A stretch of 64,000 nt of DNA from the NCBI GenBank assembly GCA_028015205.1, contig CM051517.1, positions 10,402,501 to 10,466,500 of the forward strand, given 5' to 3'. Shown one piece after another: positions 47,701-60,000 of this stretch (positions are counted from its first letter, which is position 1; every line of letters starts with the position of its first letter). This DNA comes from Mytilisepta virgata. Its lineage: Eukaryota; Mollusca; Bivalvia; Mytilida; Mytilidae. The notes under the pieces are model-generated. The model saw only the letters and a program-made list of their open reading frames with translations. It was not told the DNA's origin and made no database searches. The position numbers and the translations under genes are program-made.

Positions 47701-50700
47701 ATGACAGAAATGCTAACAGTTGTACGTATGCCATAGGAGAAAGATAACCAAAAGAAAATTTTTCGTATATCCAAAGAAGTCCAAGCCTTTCAAATCTGAC
47801 TCCTCGAAATATTTGAATCCATTAGATTTACTGTTAAAATTTTAATTAATATGTTGATAGTTCATAATATATCCGAATAATATCTCATAAATAAATATAA
47901 GTTGGAATTATTCTTAAAAAATGTGACATAGTCAGATATTATGAAGAAGAAAAAAAACATTAATTGACCTTTGAATGAAATATAATTTTAGGTCGATATT
48001 TCCTTATTTATCCTTCTTGTGTCTTCCTGTTTGAAATACCATCCATGTGTCTGTAAAAAGTTTCCAAAGAAGGCTGTATCAAAACTGAATGATCCTAAAA
48101 CTTGTATGATTTAAAAAAAAATACTATTCCCGGTTACAACGGACTCCATATTTTAAACTTTTACTAAGTTCCCGAAACTGTGCTTGTTCATACAAAAAAT
48201 ATTTTCATGATTTTCTTTTTGGCAGATCCCTGTCAGTACAAGCCAGAAGGGTATAGCTATGCCGATGGTCAGAGTTGCTATGGTTACTTTGTATGTATCC
48301 ATGGCCGTTCAAAGTATCTTACATGTCCAAATGCCTTCTATTACAACTCCTACAAGAAATCCTGCCATCCAGATCCAACCTGTTTCAAAGACAACCTTCG
48401 TCATCGTAAGTATAAGAAAATATATGGTATCACGTTCATACCACACGTATTTACATAACATATTATAATGAGGATTACCAGTTTGTCAATTATTCCCTAT
48501 CCTGACATTATGCACATTCCTGTAATATAATTCCCGACATATCTGTTTTGAAATGAATTGGAGTTTTCAGTAGTATTGTTTGGGGGTGGGGGCTTAATAT
48601 TCGATTATAAAAAAAACCTTTAAGGATATTCTGTACGTATGCATAGTGCTATATGTTGATGGACGGCGATACACGTTCCATTAAAAGTGGATGTAAAATA
48701 GTCATTCTTGTTATCATTGATTTAGACAGGTTATATGATAATTTTTACTTCAGCATGTTCTTTTGGAACAACATATCCGACACCCGGAAACCCCGGTAAT
48801 TTTTATCTGTACGATGGACGTTCCACCATGACGTTGATGAAATGCCCACGAGGATTATGGTATCGTCCTGAAATCTGTTCCTGCGATTGGATAATTCCAG
48901 GAAAGATATTCAGTCATGGCAAGTTTATTACATAAGATAAGAATTTCTTTTTCTCAAATTAGATCATTAGTTTTGTTGTGATCTAAGACAGATTTGTTGT
49001 GATCTGAGACAGATTTGTTGTAATCTAAGACAGATTTGGGGTTTTTGGGGTTTACATGTACATGAGAAACGCGTGCAGTACTAGAATACAATACAAAAAG
49101 AAAATTAACTTTGCAGTTTTTATAATTGAAGGCTTTTTAATGTATTTTTAAACAGCAAAATAAAGACGGCATCAGGTGTTTCAAAGACCGCTTCATGTGC
49201 CTCTTTATTTTGACAAATGAGAGAGTTTATCAATGAATCACTAGTGAATTAAACTATTAATACATTTTATTTTAAAAAGACTGTTTTCCATCTTCTCTAA
49301 AAAAACATGTAACAGCACATTGAGACAACCACAGAAAACAATAAATATACTCTAAAATTGAAAGGTGATATGAGGAAAATATACTGAGACAACAACCGGA
49401 GGTAAAGAAAGAGGTCGATCTTCTTCCATCTTCAACACGGTATGTGTATCCACACTAGGTAACAAGTCCTTAATGACCACGCAAAAACTCGTTTTGAATA
49501 AATTCAGTCAAAACAAAAGAAATGTATGACATGAATACTATGCTTGAAAATACATTAAAATAACAAAACGACATATATATACAGCCACTGAGGTTCCTGA
49601 CTTGGGGACATGCATATAAAATGTAGCGGAGTTAAACTAGTTAGTCAGAATTTACAAATGTAACAGCGGCAGGACAATAAAAAGGAGACATAAAGTAAAG
49701 ATCAGACAAGAAAAGCAACTAAAACAGCTTTGCACTGAGATGAGATTATTAAATCTGTTATTGTGTGTTTTAATAAAGTTTCAGACTTGCAAATGTAATA
49801 GTTTCTTCATGTCTGTTTGTAGGTTGCTCTCCATTGTTTCATTTTTCGTATGATGGAAACTTCTTAGAAAGAAATAACAGAGTTCAGCAAGTACCAAACA
49901 ACAAAGTCGCCATATACAGAAAATCGGCGCTATTTAATAGAGGAGGCAAAATTATCATTTGGGCAATGAGTAATGTAGATCTTAGCAGTGACTTTTCTCT
50001 TTGCTTCGAATTCTTTGTAAAAACGCATAATGGAGAAGTTGCCTTGATATCTAACGACTTAAATGGATATGGAGCAACATACAAAATAACAGTTACACCC
50101 GCTTTAGGAATTGTAAAAGCTTATATCATGCAGAAAGATGGCCGCCTTATTCAGATGACTGTTGTCGGTGTTGTAAGTTCATATTTCTATTCATCCTACT
50201 GAGTACATGCAGTTCAACAACTATAGTGTAACGGTTTATGAATGCAAAAAGATAATAATAAATAAATAAAAAATAAATTTTTGAACAAAGATTTTCACCT
50301 TATAAATAAATAAAGAAGAAACTTGCGAAATGTAGAGGATCATTAGCTACATAAAGACTAAAAGATATGGAAAGATAATAGATTTAAATCATCTGTTTTT
50401 TACAAAGTTTGGAAGAAGTCAGAGTCCAGCTTTGAAGAAGTAGTTCGGCAAGTGTTTTTTTTTTCTAATATAGAACTCATTGTGGGTAGAATTTAGGTTT
50501 ATTGTCGTTAGAAAGTTTATTTGACTATACAGACATTTCATTTATTATACAGAATCCCAACAGATCAAACTTCTTACGTCTAGCTAGAAGTGATGAGAAA
50601 TTAACGCTCCGAGTTAACAACATGCCTGCAGCGGTAGTTAAATGTGGTGAGTCTGAATTTTTTACTGTTAAAAATTCGAATTTCTGATTATTCAGAAACT

Positions 50701-51466
50701 GGAATGTACATTTTAATAAGAAAAATAAATAAATAAGTGATTTAAAATAAATGAAAAAAACAAACCCAAATCATTGCAACATTATTCGTATTACTTTAAT
50801 GTTTTATTATGTTTTAATAATTTGTATAATTATTTGTAGACGATGGTATTGCAAAGAATAACAGTCCTATGGTTATTGGTAAAGCCGGCGGTTGTCGTAA
50901 CTTTGAAGGTTTTATTGACGAGGTAAGGTTGCTTTAAAATGGCCAAACAACCCTTACCTTTGTACGTGTACTAAATGTTGTTATCTTGTATTCTGAGCGT
51001 ATGAATTTCCTAAATGTATAACGTAGAAATTACTGAGAAGCCCATAAACAAGATGATAGTGACGGGTGCTGCTGGAATTGCCCACTCGTCAGGAGCATCC
51101 TTTAGTTTCGGATTATTACAGGAGGTTTTATTTATTTTATTATTGTTTTAATATTGTGTTTTTATCTGTTTTTTTTTTCGTAACAAAGACACGAGAACGG
51201 AACACAACAAATAAATAAACACGGACAACCAAAAGAATAAGAAAAATATAATAAACTAAACAAAAATAGAACGAGACAGCACAGAAACTAAAGAAGTCCC
51301 AGTAAAAACCGGGAGTGACGTCATTTCATATGTCATATGAAAATATACATTTTTGTTGTAGGTAAAATTTTTCCGTTGTGTACCCAAAGGATTCACTGAT
51401 GACTATGAAGATTTTGTCAAATCAAGACCGAGACACAATGATGATAGCAGTATAGAGCTTAACTGA
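44787..51466 (+). CDS. Secreted PIF-like protein: three chitin-binding modules plus laminin-G-like domain, complete
   Basis: Exons 44787-44874, 45313-45501, 48226-48405, 48754-48918, 49823-50172, 50490-50646, 50840-50922 and 51362-51466 join in phase to 438 residues. Residues 1-16 (MWISLLYILGSVYVFA) are a signal peptide. Residues ~34-91 (CNSRALLGGWTN, CNLFYQCDENG, CAAGTFYNGKEC) and ~94-148 (PCQYKPEGYSYADG, CYGYFVC, CPNAFYYNSYKKSC) are peritrophin-A/CBM14 chitin-binding modules. A third, sparser module follows (CSFGTTYPTPGNPGNF, CPRGLWYRPEICSCDW). From 208 on a LamG-like fold is suggested by CSPLFHFSYDG, DFSLCFEFFVKTHNGEVAL and CRNFEGFIDEVKFFRC. The C-terminus is acidic/basic (DDYEDFVKSRPRHNDDSS). 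Shell-matrix PIF/BMSP proteins combine VWA, chitin-binding and LamG domains; here no VWA is seen. The exon-6 acceptor (gtgggtag) is weak. AATAAA lies at 51682-51687. Likely a matrix or cuticle protein. Confidence 0.88.
48754..48918 (+). CDS. PIF-like exon 4, ending at a GC donor
   Basis: The third chitin-binding-like module. The exon ends TCATG|GCAAGT rather than at a GT. Phase 1 joining to TTTGTAG|GTTGCTCTCC at 49823 gives SHGCSPLFHF without a break. A GC-AG intron with an otherwise strong donor consensus is a recognised minor splice class. A GT-based alternative was not found. Confidence 0.8.
48973..49037. repeat. 22-bp tandem repeat, 3 copies
   Basis: tttgttgtgatctgagacaga recurs three times with single-base changes, inside the PIF-like GC-AG intron. 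Confidence 0.8.
49585..49700 (+). repeat. Tail fragment of dispersed repeat
   Basis: gaggttcctgacttggggac and the following bases match the 3' part of the repeat at 13084-13390. Located in a PIF-like intron. Confidence 0.5.
51050..51325 (-). mobile_element. Possible diverged Penelope-type 3' fragment
   Basis: The minus strand reads tcactcccggtttttactgg, gacttctttag…tgtgctgt and ttgttgtgttccgttctcgt, similar in layout to the 3' region of the element at 16937-18664 (actcctggtttttataggag, ttcgtgttgttc). A tgacgggtgctgctgga string at 51060 may belong to a second piece. Similarity is weak, in the last PIF-like intron. Confidence 0.4.
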
Positions 51467-52284
51467 TTAATTAAAGGTGTTGTTTACTCATTACCATCTA
51501 ATCTTAAGCTGCTGTACAGAGATAGCCTGGCTAGTTAATGAAACAAATAGCCAGTGGTTGTCAAATTTGTATTTTTGTATATATCATATTTGATGGATTA
51601 GGCGAATTTTATATTATTAAACTTTATTTTGCTATATAATGTATACAATTTGTTATCTCTTTTTGTTGAAAGTTGTTGAAAATAAAATGAGTAGATTTTA
51701 GTCTATATTTGATCAGTACTACTAGTCGGTTGTTTAAAAATTTCAATGAAGAAATTAACGTTGAAAAATTCAAATTCTCTGTGTGAAGTCACTGGAAAAT
51801 TCTACTGAAAAACTTTAATCACAGAATTATAGATTTAAAAGTTCTGGATTAGTTACCAACATCTTGTAGGATCAAGGATAGCATTGTTAAAGAATCGTAT
51901 TCTTATCATAGTTTATATTCCAACACATATAAACGTCTTATCAATAAAACGTACCTTATGATCATTTCTACAGACACCAGATCTTTCTTCAAAATGGATC
52001 TTTATTAATATCAATTGAACTCTTTAATTTCAAAATGGCCTTTCACAAATTCTCAGTGTCGATTTCTATTAAACTTAACAATGATATATCGCTAAACCCT
52101 ACATGAGTGTAGGATGTCTAAATATGCTGCTTAATATTGATGCAGTATGTATCCATGACAAGAAGTAGATTTTTTTACACTTTTTTTGGATTTTTTAACA
52201 TACTGTATTGTCTTTTAAGGTTTGCTAATACATATCAAATGGTCAGGATAGATAAAGTGGAGGCTTAGATACTAAAGTCCAGGA

Positions 52285-52450
52285 AAATCCTACCACTGTA
52301 GATCAGAATATCCCGACTCTCTATTATATTTATGTATATTAATTTTACCACAGTAGATCAGATTGTCCCGACTCTCTGTTGTATTTATGTTTGTGTCCTA
52401 CCACTGTAGATCAGACTATCCCGACTCATTGTTATATTTATGTTTGTATT
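52285..52450. repeat. Tandem repeat, 3 copies of ~65 bp
   Basis: The unit taccactgtagatcagaat, atcccgactctctattatat, ttatgtttgt occurs three times downstream of the PIF-like gene. Confidence 0.8.
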
Positions 52451-54056
52451 TTGCCATTTTTGAGTTGTAAATTTGGACAAAGGTGATGTTGCTGAAATAA
52501 TTTTTTTAACCTGTCTTCCACATATTCTGACTTACAATAAATTAGTTACTACATGTATATAGACAACTACTGTTTTAAGACTGCCATTTTACTGCCTAGG
52601 ATCCTGAAACTTGAAATCGGAAACCTTTTAAATTATTGTTCTGGTTTTTTAAATATTATAGGCCTTCAGCACAACTGATGAGTGCATCAAAAGTGTTATC
52701 AAAGTATTTTGGCTATGACACTCAAATCCATCAAAAGTCAATAAAGGGCTTTGCTAAGCAAAATACATGAAAAGTTGAGGCTACCATGAATTATCTCTTT
52801 ATCAAATGATACTGTAGAACTATAATAAAATGCTTATTATGGCATCCTGTTACATCTTAAGGTTGTACATCAGTAATGTCTATCAGTTTTCTGTCTGAGT
52901 GGCACAGATATGAACGTTTCTGGGAAATTTTGCAGCTCTGCATCTGTACTGTATATTAAAATAATTTTGGGCTTCTGATGTGGTTAATATGACGTTGGTA
53001 ATAACCACACCACAAGTCCGTCATTGTAAATTTATTAATTATGCTTTTCATATTGACCTTGAAAAGTCAATTAACCGGGTAAAAAACATAATTTTCATAT
53101 AATATATTTCAATAAAGTGCATGTTGAATGGAAATAAGAAATATAATTACCAAGATAAGTATATTTCGCCAAATTACAACTAGTCAGTTGAACCCGAAAG
53201 TTGAAAGTCATAACAATAAACCAAAATAGTGAAGATGAGATTTACAAATACCAAATGACCAAAAGGGTACAAAAGGGTACAGCCAAAACCATCTAAGCAC
53301 CGAGTTATGTATGAGGGAGACAAGAAAATAAATATAAACATATACATTGTACATTGAATTTATAACAGTTTATTATTAATTTTAACAATAGTGTATTGAA
53401 TAATTTATAACAAATAACAAGTTTTGTGTTTTTTTTAAATAAGTAAGGTAATAATAATAAAAGTAAATTATTCTCCAACAATTTGCAACAAATTCATAAA
53501 ATACATACAAAAGTAAAAATTACTTTAGTGCAATAAAATCTGTTAATAAGTAAAATACAATTAAAATTTTATATCCATCCTGGATAAAATTATTTCGGTA
53601 TTATTTTAAGATAATAAAATTTTATATGTACATTCCATATCAACAAAACATGCAACAATATATATTTATAAATAACATCACAATATATATATAAATAACA
53701 TCACAATATATTGTATACACAACAAAAAGATTATGGATCACTTTTGAAAAAATTCATAACATCATCATGATAAGCATTAAAAACACAATTACATTTAAAT
53801 ATAATTTCAAAAAGTTAAATAAAGAACTAGTTTTAAGAGAATATAGAGTGTTTTAGTCTTTCAAATCATAAATAATACAAAATGTACATTGTTTGTGATT
53901 CCTCTGACGTCGCAATTTTGTAAATAAAGTTCGTGAAAATATTATTTGATCTGAAAGGCATTGTTTATATGAGCAGAAATATAGTGAATTAAATTGGCCT
54001 GCTAAAACAAAGTCAATATACGTTTCTGTTTGAGACCTGATTGCTGTAAAAAAAAA
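52451..54056. other. Intergenic stretch and probable IR25a 3' UTR
   Basis: Between the convergent PIF-like and IR25a genes. The part from about 53360 to 54056 is very AT-rich and probably the IR25a 3' UTR; a minus-strand AATAAA is at 53369-53374. A short duplication (ataaataacatcacaatata) occurs near 53668-53712. Confidence 0.4.
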
Positions 54057-57000
54057 TTATAGCTTCCCGTTCAGATCGAAGTGGACGCCATTATTCCTAA
54101 TTTCTTCTTCTGGTACAAAATCCGGTGCATTATTTATCCACGAAGCTGACATGTTGCCATTTGACAAAGACAAATTTCCATTGGAAAGTGATGTTGTAGC
54201 CGTTTCACTAGCTTGTAATGTCAATTTGGACTGATTCTTCTTAACCTTATACCTCATGGCATCTTTCTGTGGTATATATTTGTAAAAATAAAACTCAAAT
54301 GCCAAACAAATAAGAGACAGTGCAGTACCAACTGCTATAACAAGGAAAACACCCCCAATGTTTTCAATACTTATTCCTTCACTTTCCATTTCAATATCTG
54401 GACACGTTTTCTTCTTTATATTGTTCGTCCACCATTTATGTTTTAATGTTTCAAGTTGTCTTTGGTTGAGTAACTTCAGTATTCTGTAAGAATTGAAACT
54501 TTATTTACTCTGGATAACATTAATCCCCATAACAAGAGAAGCGGAACCACAAGCGATCTATGTAGTACTTTTTCTCTTGTGTCTACTGTATTTGTTGTGT
54601 TTTTATTTATATAACTTTCTATGTAAGGTTAGTACTTAGGAAATTTTACGGTCGTCATCACGAATTGATTGACCGTTACAGTGTTCCAATATCTAAGATG
54701 ATGTTGGACCTGTTCCCACTGTCGTAACATTTCATGTACCTCCACCGATTTGTGACTACCACCGGACTGACTTTATTGAACTTCACGACGGGTGCCGTAT
54801 ACGGAGCAGGAACTGCTTACCCTTCCGGAGCACCTGAGTTCACTCCTGGTTATTATAGAAGTTCGTGTTGTTCAGTGTTTATATGTTGTGCTTGTGGTTG
54901 TTCATTTGTCTTCCCGAGTTTTGGATTGCTCCTTAGGTATATTTGTCCTCTTTACTCAATATACTCATGTTGCGTTTTTGTTACATAGCAATGCAATCAG
55001 TGCTTCCCTTTTCAAAAATCAATGAGACATTGTTGGGTAGTTATCTGATAATGAAGGGTCAGTTGGTACTTCCAGAAAGAGAATATAAAACATTACCATT
55101 CTTAATTGTCATAGTCATGGTTGGATGTTATTAAGATATTATTCAATATTTGTTGAAAGTAGGATATAAACATAAAGATGCTCTTAATATATAACTGAAT
55201 ATTTGTTACAAATTTTTTATTGACAACGAAAGACATTTGAAGAAAAAAATATATATAATGTCATGACTCAAACTCCCCAATTGTTAATTTTCATTTTTGA
55301 GTAGCAATATACCAGCATCGACTACGTATGTTGTTTTTTCACTATATCGTTGCTTATCCGATACAGTTTCTTTTGAAATAATAAAGCAGCATTTCAAGTT
55401 CATGAAGATTAAAATACCAGTAAACTATGTTGAATTAAACATAATGATGGTAATACAGTTCTCAACAAACAAATCGAAGTGTACATATGATAAATGCAGA
55501 TACCAGGTTAAAGATATCATTATATAACTTACGCATTTGACAAAATATTCCTTAAAGGCGAGCCCTCTTGTACTGCAAAGGCAAAGGGCTTCCTGCTGAA
55601 TTCTTCTCCTACCTCCCACAAGTCACATTTGGTCAGAGTCTGAAATTTGTTCTCGGCAGCATCTCCTAAAAGATAAAAGAAATTACAGGTACAACTATAC
55701 TTACTTAATAACCAATAACAGAATATTAAAATATTTCATTTGAAACAACGTAAACACTGAATTATTCAACATCAAACTTACCTATATAAGCAAACTCTCC
55801 TGTTATCACTTTACTCAAGGCTTCATTCAGAGAATTTGGAAATCCAGTATCTTGCATGGTTTCCCAAAGTTTAGTATATTTATTGCTTACTGGATAGTCC
55901 CATACTGCAAGTTTTGCCCTCTGCACCGCATCTAAGCTGTCGTTTAGGCTCATCTGTTTCCAAATACTGAAAAAATAAAGCTTTTTCACTATTTTATGTT
56001 TATACTGAACATGTGTATTGTCAGGGTTAAAATTGTATACGGCCTGTCATATCCATTTGTCTTATTACTGACACTTAAGATTAACAGGCTCACATTATGA
56101 TCCAAACTCTATTTAAAGTCGACGTGTTTGTACATATGACTTTAAGTTAAATTTAAAAAGTAATGTGTAAATCTTTAAAAAAAAATCTAAAGTTTATACA
56201 GATGAAACAAAACTAATAATATGTGCAAAGTAGACGATCAAAACGAACTTACGTGTAAAATTTCTGTTCAATTTCTGCCATTCGTTTGAAGTAAACAAGA
56301 CCGGTGCTTCCATTCATTGGTGCATATGTGACCTGATACTGAGAAGACAAGTCATCTAATGATTTTATTGGTTCATCCATTCGCGACACAGTCAGGAAAG
56401 CTGCAAGGTTAGCAGTGTACGTTGCTATGACAATAAAACCGAAAAGCCACCACGTGGCTGCGATGAGTCGTCCTGACAATGCTCTAGGCGCTTCACCGCC
56501 ACCTTTTAAAAGAAAAAAAGTATGAACTAACATCAAATAACAAAATGTTTGCTTTACTTAATACAGAGAAGTATACTTTCATAAGCCGTTTTTGGTTTTT
56601 TTTTATCTTGCTACACATTTTGATGATGGGTATAATAAAATATTCTTCAAATATCTGGTTTTCTGTCAATTTTATTTAGAAACAACAATGTTTCTCACTT
56701 GGTAGTTAAGCAAAGATAAAGTAACATCATTGGATTTGTTAATTGATTTTGTACCAATGTACTTGCTCAAGCATTGATAGAGTCACTTGAGAAACAAGGA
56801 ATCCTATTACTCATTGGTTCTTACAAATAATAAAAGTAGAAAATTCCATTTGACTTTAGTAACTTTACTCTGATCTATGAAATGCACCAAATATTTGTCA
56901 TAAGTGGTCCGACTTCTTTAAAAGAATACCTTGGGCATTCAAAGTTTAATGTATGTAATGTGTTGTGAACTTGAGTCTCACATTTTTCGATATACATCAA

Positions 57001-60000
57001 AACTTCTTTATCTTCATTTTGAGTCTTTCATCCTGGTTATGAAACTGTTATCTTTTCAAGTAAGCAAGTAAGAGAATTACCTTGTGGTGTAAGAGACATC
57101 ATGCAAAACCAAATCCCTTCCTTAAACGTGAATACCCGTGGCTCTGGTCCCTGGCCATCCCATAGAGCTCTGTCATTTTGGTAGCTGTAAGGACTAAATT
57201 TGTCAAACGCCCAAAGCAATCCACTAAACAGGAAGAATGCAGCTATTATACATAGCCAAACGTAATTGTCCAATACTTCAATAAATTTTGACAATTTGTA
57301 GTCGAATTCTGGTTTCTTCATCAGAATGGTCAAACCAACAAGATCATAATAAGGGACAGTAAAATCTACGACATTTTCTCTCTCCGCCATAACAGATATT
57401 GGTCCAACTGCAATGTCAGCTTTCTGAAATGTTAAGGAGATACAGAAGGCAGAATATACGCTGAACTCTTTAAAAATTGTATGGTGATATGGAAAATACT
57501 ATAAGAATAAAATATTCAAAGAATATCGACCTTAACACAGTACCAACCAAATCTTGCCTTTATCTTTACTCGTTGTTTTAAACCAAAATCAATATTACCT
57601 GATTGAAGAAGATTCTATTCTCACTGTAGGTTTCAAACATATATTCAATATATTTACATACATGTTATAGAAAATGAGTTTTTATTAAAAAAATTAAATG
57701 TCTACATTTCGATTCTAAATTTTCGTTATTTGCTACTACCTCTAGTATGTTCATGTTTAATATGATTAATTTATGTCATCTATCTTGAAAATTTCTTATC
57801 TCTTTTGATGATGATATGAATATTTTTGTTATCTTTGTTTTCTTCATTGCGTATGTTCATCATTTCTGACTTGTATTTTGTATCTTGTACCTTATCCATC
57901 AAATGTTTAATAACACCATCCCATGTCCCATCATCAGTCATGGCACCAACCAATCCATCAGGAGATTCCTCTATCTCATAATCAAAGTCGGCCATGTTTG
58001 CTATTTCATCAAGTAAATCCAAACAATACCCGTTATAATCAGCTCGTGTCACATTTTTCTTCGTATTGTTGGTTAATTTTATAACAAAAGGTTCGTACTG
58101 CAATTACAAGAAATGTACCGATATTATAAGAATTATATATTTAAAGGAACATTGTATACGTTTTGTTACTTATGCAAATTTTAATGAGAAAATTTATTTA
58201 ATCAGTTCTATAAATTTTCCTACAGGAACTATTACAAAACGTATATAGCTAAAACGTGGCAAAAACTTTATTCACTTCCTCAAAGGACAATTGATTTACA
58301 TTTATTCCATGAAATATACTATTATTTGAAACATTTTACTTAAGAAACAAATATGCATCACGGAAAATATTCTATAAAAATACAATCATACCTTTGGAAC
58401 AATAACAACTCTATACTTCTTCTTTCCTATTTCTTTCACTAGTCTGAAATTATCTTTTACCTTCACCCCAGCTTCTTTGTTCCAGTTTCCTATCTGCAAA
58501 GGTCAAAATTTTAATTATGTAGTAAGTGTGCATTATGTTTTCATGGTATTCTAAAAACAATGAACCAGCATTTACAGGTGCAGATTCGTTGTTTCTTGTG
58601 GGATTTCCCTGCAAGTGGGGTAACAATGCTTTTAATGCTGTTTGTTATATCATCTGCATGTTCTTTGTCGGTCACACAGCAGTGATTGGATAAAATTCTA
58701 AACCCAAATGAAATTAGTTCGGAAACTCCACATGTGTTGAATCAAAGGTAAAACCAATTGTATCAATGTGAAGTGGAATATTCGAACTCGTATCATAGGA
58801 ATAGAAGAAAGCCTCGTTATTTACTAAGTTTGTACATTCGAGTCTATCAATGGTTAAACCTGAATATTAGGGTAAAGTAGTTTTACACTGCAATATACAT
58901 TTACGTAGGCCGGTATCTCGATTTTTGAACGACGTGACGGTTACCGCGATAAGTCTGTGAAACATGTATTATTTAAATTTTTCTTGTGTAAATGATGAAT
59001 TACATAATTTGACTGTGTAAATGGTTATCTTATGAAAATATTTTTATTCAAAATATGGTCTTAAAATGACAGACTGCAACATATTAATCACAGAAGAAAT
59101 GGAAAGTCCAAACCAATGTCAGATACGTATCGGACAACTCAAATGAGCAAAATGTGCGTATTTGTCCTATTACAAAAGAAATAATTTATGGGGGTTATAG
59201 AGTACCAACATTTTATTCGACCGTTCTTAAATACAGTAAATATTTTAATGTCTTAGAAACTAAGTGAAACTAACAATCTTTAATGTCTTAGAAACTAATC
59301 TAGAAATGAAGGGCATTTTGAAGGGATTTATCAGTGCGTATACTCGGGCGATTCACTCACAAATTTAAACTAAATAAAGTCCGAACGACTTTATGCAAAG
59401 TTTGTAAGTGATAAGCCCGAGTTTACACATTGATAAATTCCGTAAAAATAACCTTTATCATGTTTATTACTAATATAATTCCAAAGTAATGCAGAAATAC
59501 GACATTTTCCATTTGAAATTAACATTTTCCTCATGCACTAAATTGCATGCATACGTATTCATACGCACGACGTAATGAAAGGAATTTATTAAGTTATAAA
59601 CTGTTTGCCGGAAGTTGCTATAAGTCAATGAAATTACTGCATTTGATGTTTTGAAAACAACATTGGAATTATATGAATCTAACAATCTATCGACATTTAG
59701 TAGATCGTCATTATATGTTTATAGCTTTTATTGTTGGATCAGTCTAAACATGACAAAATTACAGTCTTATAGTGTTAAATTTTAAAGTTGAATTTAATTA
59801 TTAACAGTTTCGCTAGCAATTAAGAGGCATTTATCCAATGGCCGTAATAAAGCTTCTTCAGTATAAATTTGGATACATTAGTTACACTTTGGTAAAGATT
59901 TTGTTTAGTTGTTTGATTGGTTTTGTTTTGTACCTGTTTATTTTGTTACAATGTTTGACCACGATGATCTGTTTCATTTGTTTCTCATTATTGTTGGCGT

